From the NCBI GenBank assembly GCA_045586505.1, contig JAZNAL010000056.1:1-30993 (forward strand): a DNA stretch of 30,993 bases, in the 5' to 3' direction. Shown in pieces: positions 7,382 through 14,765 of the stretch (position 1 is its first letter; every line of letters starts with the position of its first letter). The DNA comes from Flemingiibacterium sp045586505. Lineage in GTDB: Bacteria; Bacillota; Clostridia; Oscillospirales; CAG-272. Under the pieces are notes generated by a model. The model saw only the letters and a program-made list of their open reading frames with translations, did not search any database and had not been told where the DNA came from. Made by a program: the position numbers and the translations under genes.

Positions 7382-8122
7382 ATGTCTGTTATTACCATTA
7401 AGCAGCTTCTGGAAGCCGGTGTACATTTCGGTCACCACACCAGAAGATGGAACCCGAAGATGGCTGAATACATCTTCACCGAAAGAAACGGTATCTACAT
7501 CATCGACCTGCAGAAGACCGTTAAGAAGTTCGACGAGGCTTATGCTTTCGTTCGTGATCTCTCCACCGAGAAGGGCACCGTTCTCTTCGTAGGTACCAAG
7601 AAGCAGGCTGCTGACGCTATCAAGGAAGAGGCAGAGCGTGCAGGTATGTACTACGTTAACGAGAGATGGCCCGGCGGTATGCTCACCAACTTCAAGACCA
7701 TCAAGAAGTCCATCAACCGCCTCATCGCTCTCGAAAAGATGCAGGAAGACGGCACCTTCGATCTCCTTCCCAAGAAGGAAGTTGCAGGTCTTATCAAGGA
7801 AATGAACGATCTTGAGCGCAACTACGGCGGTATCAAGACCATGGAAAGACTTCCCGACGCTGTATTCATCGTTGACCCTCGTAAGGAGCACATCGCTGTT
7901 CTCGAGGCGAAGAAGCTCGGTATTCCGGTAATCGCTATCGTTGACACCAACTGCGATCCCGACGACGCTGACTACATCATCCCCGGCAACGACGACGCTA
8001 TCCGCGCAATCAAGCTCATCTCCTCCGTTATCGCTGATGCTCTTCTTGAGGGCAGACAGGGCGAGCAGCTCACCGACGGTGAGGCAGAGGCAGCTGAGGC
8101 TGAGACCGCAGACGCTGAATAA
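7382..8122 (+). CDS. rpsB: 30S ribosomal protein S2
   Basis: 246 aa. Component of the small ribosomal subunit. The start MSVITIKQLLEAGVHFGH is the conserved S2 N-terminus, and GAAGGAGG (7366-7373) sits eight bases before this ATG, so the upstream in-frame ATG at 7316 is rejected. Further S2 landmarks are HHTRRWNPKMAEYIF, RWPGGMLTNF, DAVFIVDPRKE and IPVIAIVDTNCDPD. The C-terminus is an acidic Ala/Glu-rich tail, common in Clostridia. The gene is followed after 40 bases by tsf, the usual two-gene unit. Codon choice is strongly biased (AAG, GAG, CGC, GCT), as in other highly expressed genes here. Confidence 0.98.
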   Translation: MSVITIKQLLEAGVHFGHHTRRWNPKMAEYIFTERNGIYIIDLQKTVKKFDEAYAFVRDLSTEKGTVLFVGTKKQAADAIKEEAERAGMYYVNERWPGGMLTNFKTIKKSINRLIALEKMQEDGTFDLLPKKEVAGLIKEMNDLERNYGGIKTMERLPDAVFIVDPRKEHIAVLEAKKLGIPVIAIVDTNCDPDDADYIIPGNDDAIRAIKLISSVIADALLEGRQGEQLTDGEAEAAEAETADAE

Positions 8123-8162
8123 TTCTCAAGGCGAAGAAATAATACGAAAGGAAGTATTGAAA

Positions 8163-9074
8163 ATGGCTAACATTTCCGCAAAAGACGTTGCTGCTCTCCG
8201 CGCTAAGACCGGATGCGGCATGATGGAGTGCAAGAAGGCACTCGTTGAAGCAGAAGGAAATATAGATGAGGCTGTTAAGGTTCTTCGCGAGCGCGGACTC
8301 TCCGTAGCTGCAAAGAAGCAGGACAGAATCGCCGCTGAGGGCGTTGTTAAGATCATGCAGAAGGGCGATCTCGCCGCTATGATCGAGGTTAACTCCGAGT
8401 CTGACTTCGTTGCTAAGAACGAAAAGTTCCAGGCATTCGTTGATTCTCTGCTGGAGACCATTATCGCAAACAAGCCCGCTGATGTTGACGCTCTCATGAA
8501 CTGCGACCTCAACGGTCAGACCGTTGACGCAGCTCTCAAGGAGCAGATCTTCATCATCGGTGAAAAGCTCACCATTCGTCGCTTCGTAATTGTTGAAGGC
8601 GCTGTTTCCACCTATGTACACGGCGGCGGCACCACCGGCGTTATCGTTAAGTTCGACCTCGACGGCGTTGCATCCGACGATGCTGCATTCGTTGAGTGCG
8701 CACACAACGTAGCTCTCCAGGCAGCAGCTATGAACGCGACCTACGCTAACAAGTCCGACGTTCCCCAGACTGCTCTCGATGAGGAGAAGGCTGTTCTTCT
8801 CAACCAGATGGCTAACGATCCTGCAATGGCTGCAAAGCCCGAGAAGGTTAAGGAAGGCATCGTTATGGGTAAGCTTGGCAAGTTCTACGAGAACAACTGC
8901 CTTGCAGAGCAGGCTTACGTTAAGGATGACTCTATGTCCGTTGCAAAGTATATCGCTTCTGTAAACAAGGGCATCAAGATCAATTCCTTCGTTAAGTACG
9001 AAAAGGGCGAAGGCCTCCAGAAGAGAGAGGACGACCTCGCAGCTGAGGTTGCTAAGCTCACTCGCGGCGAATAA
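8163..9074 (+). CDS. tsf: Translation elongation factor Ts
   Basis: 303 aa. Recycles EF-Tu by exchanging GDP for GTP. The N-terminal UBA-like part begins MANISAKDVAALRAKTG, followed by the conserved CGMMECKKAL and a later SESDFVAKN segment; the two core subdomains and the coiled coil follow, and NSFVKYEKGEGL is close to the end. The start is fixed by AAAGGAAG (8147-8154) eight bases upstream; the longer frame reaching back to 7941 overlaps rpsB and is an artefact. Same operon as rpsB, ended by the long hairpin at 9092-9149. Confidence 0.98.
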   Translation: MANISAKDVAALRAKTGCGMMECKKALVEAEGNIDEAVKVLRERGLSVAAKKQDRIAAEGVVKIMQKGDLAAMIEVNSESDFVAKNEKFQAFVDSLLETIIANKPADVDALMNCDLNGQTVDAALKEQIFIIGEKLTIRRFVIVEGAVSTYVHGGGTTGVIVKFDLDGVASDDAAFVECAHNVALQAAAMNATYANKSDVPQTALDEEKAVLLNQMANDPAMAAKPEKVKEGIVMGKLGKFYENNCLAEQAYVKDDSMSVAKYIASVNKGIKINSFVKYEKGEGLQKREDDLAAEVAKLTRGE

Positions 9075-9091
9075 TCGCTTGATTTAATAAG

Positions 9092-9149
9092 ATCCTGTCA
9101 TAAGACTTTCTTGTGATTTCCACAGAAGAGATTTATGACAGGATTTTTG
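9092..9149 (+). terminator. Intrinsic terminator after tsf
   Basis: Perfect 12-bp outer stem ATCCTGTCATAA / TTATGACAGGAT (9092-9103, 9133-9144) with further imperfect pairing inside the 29-base loop, followed by five Ts. Confidence 0.88.
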
Positions 9150-9242
9150 TGTAATTCGGTACTGCTTATGTGAATGGAATGTAAATAACAGAGCAGAGAC
9201 GATAAAAAAATGAGAATTTACTCTGAATTTTTACGTTTCCTC

Positions 9243-9271
9243 TTTACAAACGGTAAAAAATCGGTTACAAT
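9243..9271 (+). promoter_or_regulatory. Sigma-A promoter for pyrH-frr
   Basis: TTTACA (9243-9248), 17-bp spacer, TACAAT (9266-9271). It lies between the tsf terminator and pyrH. Confidence 0.65.
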
Positions 9272-9319
9272 ATTATAGAGGGGCAAAAGTTCCCAAATTT
9301 ACTTAGGATGGTGACCATT

Positions 9320-10075
9320 ATGAGCGAAAAAAGAGAGCCTAAATTCAAACGCGTGCTTTTAAAGCTGTCGGGTGAAGCGCTTGCGCCTTCGGAAGAGAAG
9401 CGCCGCCAGCTTGCCGAGAGCGGAGAGTATCCGATTCTCGATTACGATATGCTTGACCGTGTTGCCAAGGTCGTAAAGCGCTGCGTGGAGATAGGTACGC
9501 AGATCTGTATTATTGTGGGTGCGGGTAATATCTGGCGCGGACGTCAGGGCACCAACATGGACAGAACCAGAGCCGATCATATGGGTATGCTGGCGACCAC
9601 CATCAATGCACTGGGACTGCAGGATTTCTTCGAGCAGAACGGTATTGATACCCGTGTACTTACCGCTGTGGAAATGAAGCAGTACGCAGAGCCCTACATC
9701 CGTAACCGTGCCGTCAGTCACCTTGAAAAGGGCAGAGTAGTCATTCTCGGCGGCGGACTTGGCATTCCTTTCATCTCCACCGACACCGCGGCGGCTGTAC
9801 GCGCGGCTGAGATCGGCGCAGACGTTATCCTGATGGGTAAGAACATCGACGGTATCTACACCGCCGATCCTAAGAAGGATCCCAAGGCGACCCGTTACGA
9901 GGCGGTATCTTACAAGGAGATCCTTGCAAAGGACCTCAAGGCTATGGACTCCACTGCGGCGTCCTTCGGCAACGAAAACCACATCAAGACCTTTGTCTTC
10001 GAGCTTAAAGAGCCCGAGAATATTTATCGTGCCATCATCGGCGAGGTCGAGGGCACCATTGTCGTTGACGACTGA
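9320..10075 (+). CDS. pyrH: UMP kinase
   Basis: 251 aa. Phosphorylates UMP to UDP in pyrimidine nucleotide synthesis; bacterial UMP kinases belong to the amino acid kinase family. Visible motifs are KRVLLKLSGEAL at the N-terminus, VGAGNIWRGRQG, the DHMGMLATTINALGLQDF segment, GGGLGIPFISTDTAA and a DGIYTADPKKDP loop. I place the start at ATG 9320, with GGTGA (9310-9314) as RBS, over the ATG at 9308, which overlaps that RBS. It is first in a short unit with frr, the normal partner. Confidence 0.97.
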   Translation: MSEKREPKFKRVLLKLSGEALAPSEEKRRQLAESGEYPILDYDMLDRVAKVVKRCVEIGTQICIIVGAGNIWRGRQGTNMDRTRADHMGMLATTINALGLQDFFEQNGIDTRVLTAVEMKQYAEPYIRNRAVSHLEKGRVVILGGGLGIPFISTDTAAAVRAAEIGADVILMGKNIDGIYTADPKKDPKATRYEAVSYKEILAKDLKAMDSTAASFGNENHIKTFVFELKEPENIYRAIIGEVEGTIVVDD

Positions 10076-10147
10076 CGCGCTTTAGTCGCAGCGCAGAATG
10101 CAAGTGATTACTGAATTATTTTACTTATTACAGAAAGGGAAATTAAA

Positions 10148-10702
10148 ATGAAGCTTGATTGCAAAGTTTACGAAGAAAAAATGAAGAAGTCCATTTCCTC
10201 TTATGAGGCGGCTCTTGCCGATATTCGTGCAGGTCGTGCTAACCCCGGTCTTCTTGACAAGATTGAGGTTGATTACTACGGCGCGCCCACTAAGTTAAAC
10301 CAGATGGCTGAGGTCAAGGTTACCGATGCCCGTACCATAGTTATTACTCCTTGGGACGGCTCCACTCTCAAGAACATGGAGAAGGCTATCCTTGCGTCCG
10401 ATCTGGGTATCACTCCCGTGAACGACGGTAAGACTCTGCGTATCACCTTCCCCCAGCTCACCGAGGAGAGAAGAAAAGAGCTTACCAAGAAGGTAGCTAA
10501 AATGGGTGACGATGCAAAGGTCGCAGTCAGAAACATCCGCCGCGATGCCAACGATGCCGCTAAGAAGATGAAGAAGGACGGCGAGATGACCGAGGATGAG
10601 CTTAAGGCTTCCGACAAGTCCGTACAGGATCTTACCGACAAGTATGTAAAGGTCATCGACGAGGTTACCGCACGCAAGAACAAGGAGCTCATGGAGATCT
10701 GA
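10148..10702 (+). CDS. frr: Ribosome recycling factor
   Basis: 184 aa, the standard length. Splits post-termination ribosomes together with EF-G. Diagnostic stretches are the N-terminal KMKKSISSYEAALADIRAGR, NPGLLDKIEVDYYGAPTKL, ARTIVITPWD, then LTEERRKELTKKVAKMGDDA and the C-terminal long helix ending near ARKNKELMEI. RBS AGAAAGGGA precedes the ATG. Directly after the stop comes a terminator-like hairpin (10708-10745) before uppS. Confidence 0.98.
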   Translation: MKLDCKVYEEKMKKSISSYEAALADIRAGRANPGLLDKIEVDYYGAPTKLNQMAEVKVTDARTIVITPWDGSTLKNMEKAILASDLGITPVNDGKTLRITFPQLTEERRKELTKKVAKMGDDAKVAVRNIRRDANDAAKKMKKDGEMTEDELKASDKSVQDLTDKYVKVIDEVTARKNKELMEI

Positions 10703-10707
10703 TTTTC

Positions 10708-10745
10708 TGGGAGGTGCCGTATGAGCTCGGCATCTCCCAATTTTT
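10708..10745 (+). terminator. Terminator-like hairpin between frr and uppS
   Basis: 12-bp stem TGGGAGGTGCCG / CGGCATCTCCCA (10708-10719, 10728-10739) with one G-T wobble and an eight-base loop, then ATTTTTG. It has the form of an intrinsic terminator, yet the conserved gene run continues after 26 bases and I see no promoter in between. Confidence 0.75.
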
Positions 10746-10770
10746 GTGTGCACCAAAGGAGGGTAAGGCA

Positions 10771-11478
10771 ATGTTTACACATGACACTGAGAGCTCAAAA
10801 AAACGTCTTTCGCATATCGCGTTTATCATGGACGGCAACGGAAGATGGGCAAAAGGTCGCGGTCTTCCCCGTGAAGCGGGGCATACCGAGGGGGCGAAGA
10901 ATTTTATTAAGGTCGCCGAATACTGCTTTGCCGGCGGTATAGACACGGTGACCATCTATGCCTTTTCTACGGAAAACTGGACCCGTCCGCCCCATGAGGT
11001 CAAAGCGATAATGACGCTGTTTACCTCCTATTTGAAGCAGGGCATCCGCGAGATGGCTGAGCGGAATATAAATGTCACCTTTCTCGGTGACAAATCCCCC
11101 TTTGAGCCGGCTACCCGCGCGCTGATGGAGCGCATCGAGCGTGAGTCGGCGGGGAATAAGTACAAGCTCAACATCGCCGTCAACTACGGCGGCAGATGCG
11201 AGATCGTGAACGCGGTCAACCGCCTTATTGCGGCGGGAATTACCGAGGTGACCGAGGAGCTTATTGAAGGTGAACTGTACACCGCAGGTCAGGCAGATCC
11301 CGATCTGATCGTACGCTCTGCGGGAGAGGTGAGGCTGTCGAACTTTTTGACCTGGCAGTCCGTTTACTCGGAATTTCACTTTTCCGAGACGCTGTGGCCT
11401 GATTTCAGTGAACGTGACGTTGATCTTGCCGTGGAGGCTTATTATAAACGCACCCGTCGCTTTGGCGGTGTGGTGTGA
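10771..11478 (+). CDS. uppS: Undecaprenyl diphosphate synthase (cis-prenyltransferase)
   Basis: 235 aa. Adds isopentenyl units in cis to farnesyl diphosphate to make the C55 carrier for cell-wall synthesis. Motifs: HIAFIMDGNGRWA with catalytic D21, HTEGAKN, YAFSTENW, NYGGRCEI, and the IPP-binding R182-x(2)-GE-x-R188-LSNF followed by WQSVYSEFHF. The start follows a near-perfect AAAGGAGGG (10755-10763); the longer frame from 10714 begins inside the upstream hairpin and is rejected. It is the first gene after that hairpin and feeds on the isoprenoids made with Dxr and IspG downstream. Confidence 0.97.
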   Translation: MFTHDTESSKKRLSHIAFIMDGNGRWAKGRGLPREAGHTEGAKNFIKVAEYCFAGGIDTVTIYAFSTENWTRPPHEVKAIMTLFTSYLKQGIREMAERNINVTFLGDKSPFEPATRALMERIERESAGNKYKLNIAVNYGGRCEIVNAVNRLIAAGITEVTEELIEGELYTAGQADPDLIVRSAGEVRLSNFLTWQSVYSEFHFSETLWPDFSERDVDLAVEAYYKRTRRFGGVV

Positions 11479-11489
11479 TCTTGGAGGTA

Positions 11490-11608
11490 GCGTGATAATA
11501 AATTTTCACGCATTGGATTTTGTGGCTTTCGCCGACTTCGTCGTCGATTTTGCCTCGCAAAACCACCCCAAAATTCCCGATTAAGGAAGCTTTCGCTTCG
11601 CGAAAGCT
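11490..11608 (+). repeat. Branched palindromic element E1 between uppS and cdsA
   Basis: A 5' hairpin GCGTGA / TCACGC (11490-11495, 11506-11511). Then a junction whose outer stem pairs ATTTTG (11517-11522) with CAAAAT (11569-11574) and TGG with CCA (11523-11525, 11563-11565). Inside are hairpins CGAC-TTC-GTCG (11533-11543) and TTTTGC-CTC-GCAAAA (11548-11562, the outermost A pair sharing its end). A third hairpin AGCTTTCGC-TTC-GCGAAAGCT (11588-11608) follows and ends just before cdsA. The junction shares sequence and layout with element E2 at 27318-27377. Confidence 0.7.
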
Positions 11609-11620
11609 ATGGTGATTTAT

Positions 11621-12481
11621 ATGAAACTGCGTGTCTTAACTGCTGTGATCGGAATACCGATAGTGCTGGTGGTGCTGCTGTTTTCGGATACTGTTGTACT
11701 GCCTTTCGCGATCGCACTGTTTGCCGCTGTGGGCGAGTTTGAAATGCTCGGCTGTATCGGCTTAAGGAAAAAGCTTGAAGTCGCGATACCCTCACTTATA
11801 TTTGCGGCGGGAGTACCCTTTGCGGCCCGTTATGTTGTAATCGCTTCGGAGCGCAGCTCTTACTTTTTAGCAATTTTCGCAGTAATTTCGTTTATTTATA
11901 TGTTCTACCTCATGTGCCTTGCGGTGGTATCGAAGGGCACCAAGGCCCTTAAAGACATGGCACTTTGTGCTGTTACGACGATGTATATTACCGTAGGCTT
12001 CGCATCTATCGTACTTCTTCGCGACGTGACTCTGGGGGCTGTGGATTACGGCTTTTATCTCTTTATACTCATTTTTGTGGGCGCATGGGTACCCGATGCT
12101 GCAGGATATTTCTGCGGCAGAGCCTTCGGCAGGCATAAGCTCATCCCCGATGTCAGCCCGAAAAAGACGATTGAGGGTGCAATCGGCGGTGTGATCTTCG
12201 GCGGTATCGCCTTTGTTGTGTTTGGTGCCGTGATCGGCGCTATGGGCATCGCCGAGCCGAATTACCTGTCGCTTGCCCTGACAGGTGTCATCGTTGCGAT
12301 AATGTCCATCTTCGGCGATCTTATCGCGTCGCTGATCAAGCGTCAGTACGGTATCAAGGATTACGGCAAGCTTTTCCCCGGACACGGCGGCGTTATGGAT
12401 CGCTTTGACTCGATCATTGCCATCGCTCCGTTCCTTATGATAATCTGCTCGCATCCCAGCATATTCTCACTTTTCAGTTGA
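11621..12481 (+). CDS. cdsA: Phosphatidate cytidylyltransferase (CDP-diacylglycerol synthase)
   Basis: 286 aa, multi-pass membrane protein. Makes CDP-diacylglycerol from phosphatidate and CTP for phospholipid synthesis. About seven or eight hydrophobic segments are spread along the protein. The CdsA signature near the C-terminus is complete: SLIKRQYGIKDYGK, then PGHGGVMDR. I choose ATG 11621 (MKLRVLTAVIGIP, the usual family start) with GGTGA five bases upstream; the ATG at 11609 lies against a hairpin and adds only four residues. A much better RBS, GGAGG at 11483-11487, sits ~130 bases upstream beyond element E1. The stop codon region overlaps the TTG-type start read for dxr, but dxr more likely starts at 12493. 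Confidence 0.96.
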   Translation: MKLRVLTAVIGIPIVLVVLLFSDTVVLPFAIALFAAVGEFEMLGCIGLRKKLEVAIPSLIFAAGVPFAARYVVIASERSSYFLAIFAVISFIYMFYLMCLAVVSKGTKALKDMALCAVTTMYITVGFASIVLLRDVTLGAVDYGFYLFILIFVGAWVPDAAGYFCGRAFGRHKLIPDVSPKKTIEGAIGGVIFGGIAFVVFGAVIGAMGIAEPNYLSLALTGVIVAIMSIFGDLIASLIKRQYGIKDYGKLFPGHGGVMDRFDSIIAIAPFLMIICSHPSIFSLFS

Positions 12482-12492
12482 CGGAGACAGAG

Positions 12493-13647
12493 ATGATAAA
12501 TAAAACTATAGCAATTTTAGGCTCCACCGGCTCGGTTGGACAGCAGACCGTGGAGGTCGCCGCTAAGCTTGGCGCAAAGGTCGCGGTACTTGCCGCATCC
12601 CGCGATGTTAAGACCATGGAAGCGCAGGCGCGCCTGCTTTCGCCAAAGACCTGCGTAATGGAGGACGAAGCGGCTGCAGGTGAACTACGAACAAGGCTTG
12701 CCGATACCGACATCAAGGTGCTGGGCGGTCACGGGGCTATACTTGAAGCGGCGGTGTGTCCCGAGGCGGATGTGGTGTTTAACTCCATCGGGGGAAGCGC
12801 GGGGCTTGAGCCAACGCTTGCGGCGCTTGGGGCGGGTAAAACTCTGGGACTTGCCAACAAGGAAAGTATTGTTATGGCGGGCGATATTGTAATGTCGGCA
12901 GTGAAGGCTTACGGCGGGCGTATAATCCCCGTGGACAGCGAGCATTCCGCCATTTATCAGTGCCTTGAGGGCAGAAACGGATGCGAGATCAGTCGTATAC
13001 TTTTAACTGCCTCGGGCGGGCCGTTCTTTGGTAAGACCCGCGATGAAATGTCCGGTATCACGCCTGAATTGGCACTTGCTCATCCCACATGGAAGATGGG
13101 CGCAAAGATCACAATAGATTCGGCGACACTGATGAACAAGGGCTTCGAGGTTATCGAAGCGGTTCATCTTTTTGACGTTTTACCCGAAAAGGTAGAGGTC
13201 GTGGTGCATCGCGAGAGTATAATACATTCCATGGTGGAATATACTGATAATGCCATTTTGGCACAGCTTTCCGTACCCGATATGCGCCTTTGTGCGCAGT
13301 ACGCGCTGACCTATCCTGGGCGCGTTCCCGGACTTATGGGGCGGCTTGATCTTACAGAGCTTGGTAAGCTGACGTTCTACAAGCCCGATATGAAGAATTT
13401 CCCTCTGCTTGCGCTGGCATACGACAGCATCAAGGCAGGCGGTGTGATACCCGCGGCGCTGGTGTCGGCGGATGAAGCCGCGGTTGAGGCGTTCCTTACA
13501 AAGAGTCTCGGCTTTTGCGGGATTGCGGAGGTTGTTTCCGAGGTCATCTCCCGGATTGACAATGTCGCATCTCCGTCCATCGAGGATATACGCCATGCCG
13601 CAGAAAAGGCAAGACGCATCGCTGAAGAAGTGATCGCAAGCTATTAA
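12493..13647 (+). CDS. dxr: 1-deoxy-D-xylulose 5-phosphate reductoisomerase
   Basis: 384 aa. Converts DXP to MEP, the committed step of the non-mevalonate isoprenoid pathway, using NADPH and a divalent metal. The NADPH-binding GSTGSVGQQT is at residues 10-19, LANKESIVMAG at ~120-130, and the metal ligands D148 and E150 are in VDSEHSAIYQ. HPTWKMGAKITIDSATLMNK and HRESIIHSMVEY follow. The start at ATG 12493 has GGAG six bases upstream; the TTG at 12478 overlaps the end of cdsA and adds five residues without an RBS. Position between cdsA and rseP is the standard order. Confidence 0.97.
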   Translation: MINKTIAILGSTGSVGQQTVEVAAKLGAKVAVLAASRDVKTMEAQARLLSPKTCVMEDEAAAGELRTRLADTDIKVLGGHGAILEAAVCPEADVVFNSIGGSAGLEPTLAALGAGKTLGLANKESIVMAGDIVMSAVKAYGGRIIPVDSEHSAIYQCLEGRNGCEISRILLTASGGPFFGKTRDEMSGITPELALAHPTWKMGAKITIDSATLMNKGFEVIEAVHLFDVLPEKVEVVVHRESIIHSMVEYTDNAILAQLSVPDMRLCAQYALTYPGRVPGLMGRLDLTELGKLTFYKPDMKNFPLLALAYDSIKAGGVIPAALVSADEAAVEAFLTKSLGFCGIAEVVSEVISRIDNVASPSIEDIRHAAEKARRIAEEVIASY

Positions 13648-13697
13648 CAGAACGCAAAATCAGCTTCGACATAAAACTGTAAAGAGGTAAACTGATA

Positions 13698-14729
13698 ATG
13701 AATATTTGGCATATCCTGCTCACTGTTCTTATGCTGTCGGTGCTGATACTGCTGCATGAGCTTGGACACTACACAATGGCGCGGACATTTTCGGTGCCGG
13801 TAAGTGAATTTGCACTGGGAATGGGACCGAAGCTGTTTTCATGGCGTTCCAAAAAAACATTTACACTGTACTCACTGCGCCTTTTGCCCATCGGCGGATA
13901 TGTGTCGATGGTAGGCGAGGACGAATCTAGCGACGATGAGAACGGGCTTTGTAAAAAGCCTGTTTGGCAGAGAATGATCATCACCGCTGCGGGTGCCGTT
14001 ATGAATCTTATAACAGGTTTTGTGCTGATGGCGATCGTTGTTATGATGTCATCCGGCCTTGGCGGTACCACCGTAGCGCAGTTCGCCGATGGTGCGCTCA
14101 CCGAGCAGTCGGGACTGCGTGTGGGGGATGAGATACTTGCCATCGACGGTGACCGTGTATTTGTAGCGGGAGATCTGTCCTACGAGATCATGCACGATGC
14201 TACCGAGCCTGTGGACGTTGTTGTACGCCGTGACGGCGAGAGAATAGTGCTCCGCGACGTTATATTCCCCTCGGAGATTGCGGAGGGCATCGAATTCGGA
14301 AAAGCCGATTTTGCGACCGAGCGTGAGGCTAAAACCTTTGTTAATGTGGTGCGCCACACCTTTTTCCGTTCGATTTCGGTAGTGAAAATGGTGTGGGAGT
14401 CACTTATCGATCTTGTGACGGGACGGTATGGCGTTGAGCACGTTTCGGGACCGGTGGGTGTGACCACTGCGGTCAGCGACGCGGCGCAGAATGGGGTTGG
14501 CAGCTTCTTGTTTTTGGCTGTCGCCATCGCCATGAATCTCGGCGTATTCAATCTACTTCCGCTCCCCGCACTTGACGGCGGACGACTGCTGTTTCAACTG
14601 GTAGAGCTGATCCGCAGAAAACCCTTGAAGCCCGAGGTCGAAGGATACGTGCATTTTGTGGGCATCGTGCTCTTAATGGGGCTCATGATTGCGATTACGT
14701 TTAAGGATATCGTAGGTCTGTTTTCCTAA
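13698..14729 (+). CDS. rseP: RIP zinc metalloprotease, RseP/RasP family (site-2 protease)
   Basis: 343 aa membrane protease that cuts transmembrane substrates such as anti-sigma factors or signal peptides. The first transmembrane helix carries the zinc motif H20-E21-x(2)-H24 (LLHELGHY). A PDZ domain lies at about residues 125-190 (SGLRVGDEILAIDGDRV). The third metal ligand is D293 in LPLPALDGGRLLF. The last helix is near residues 318-340. RBS AAAGAGG precedes the ATG. Its place between dxr and ispG/polC is standard. The substrate is not shown here. Confidence 0.95.
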   Translation: MNIWHILLTVLMLSVLILLHELGHYTMARTFSVPVSEFALGMGPKLFSWRSKKTFTLYSLRLLPIGGYVSMVGEDESSDDENGLCKKPVWQRMIITAAGAVMNLITGFVLMAIVVMMSSGLGGTTVAQFADGALTEQSGLRVGDEILAIDGDRVFVAGDLSYEIMHDATEPVDVVVRRDGERIVLRDVIFPSEIAEGIEFGKADFATEREAKTFVNVVRHTFFRSISVVKMVWESLIDLVTGRYGVEHVSGPVGVTTAVSDAAQNGVGSFLFLAVAIAMNLGVFNLLPLPALDGGRLLFQLVELIRRKPLKPEVEGYVHFVGIVLLMGLMIAITFKDIVGLFS

Positions 14730-14765
14730 AACGGCGCCGACGGTAATGTAAAGGAATAATAAATA

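Noticed and set aside
7941..8162. N-terminal extension of tsf into rpsB
   Set aside because: It is out of frame with conserved rpsB sequence; EF-Ts begins at 8163 with its own RBS.
10714..10770. N-terminal extension of uppS to 10714
   Set aside because: It starts inside the terminator-like hairpin; the ATG at 10771 has AAAGGAGGG and matches the family start.
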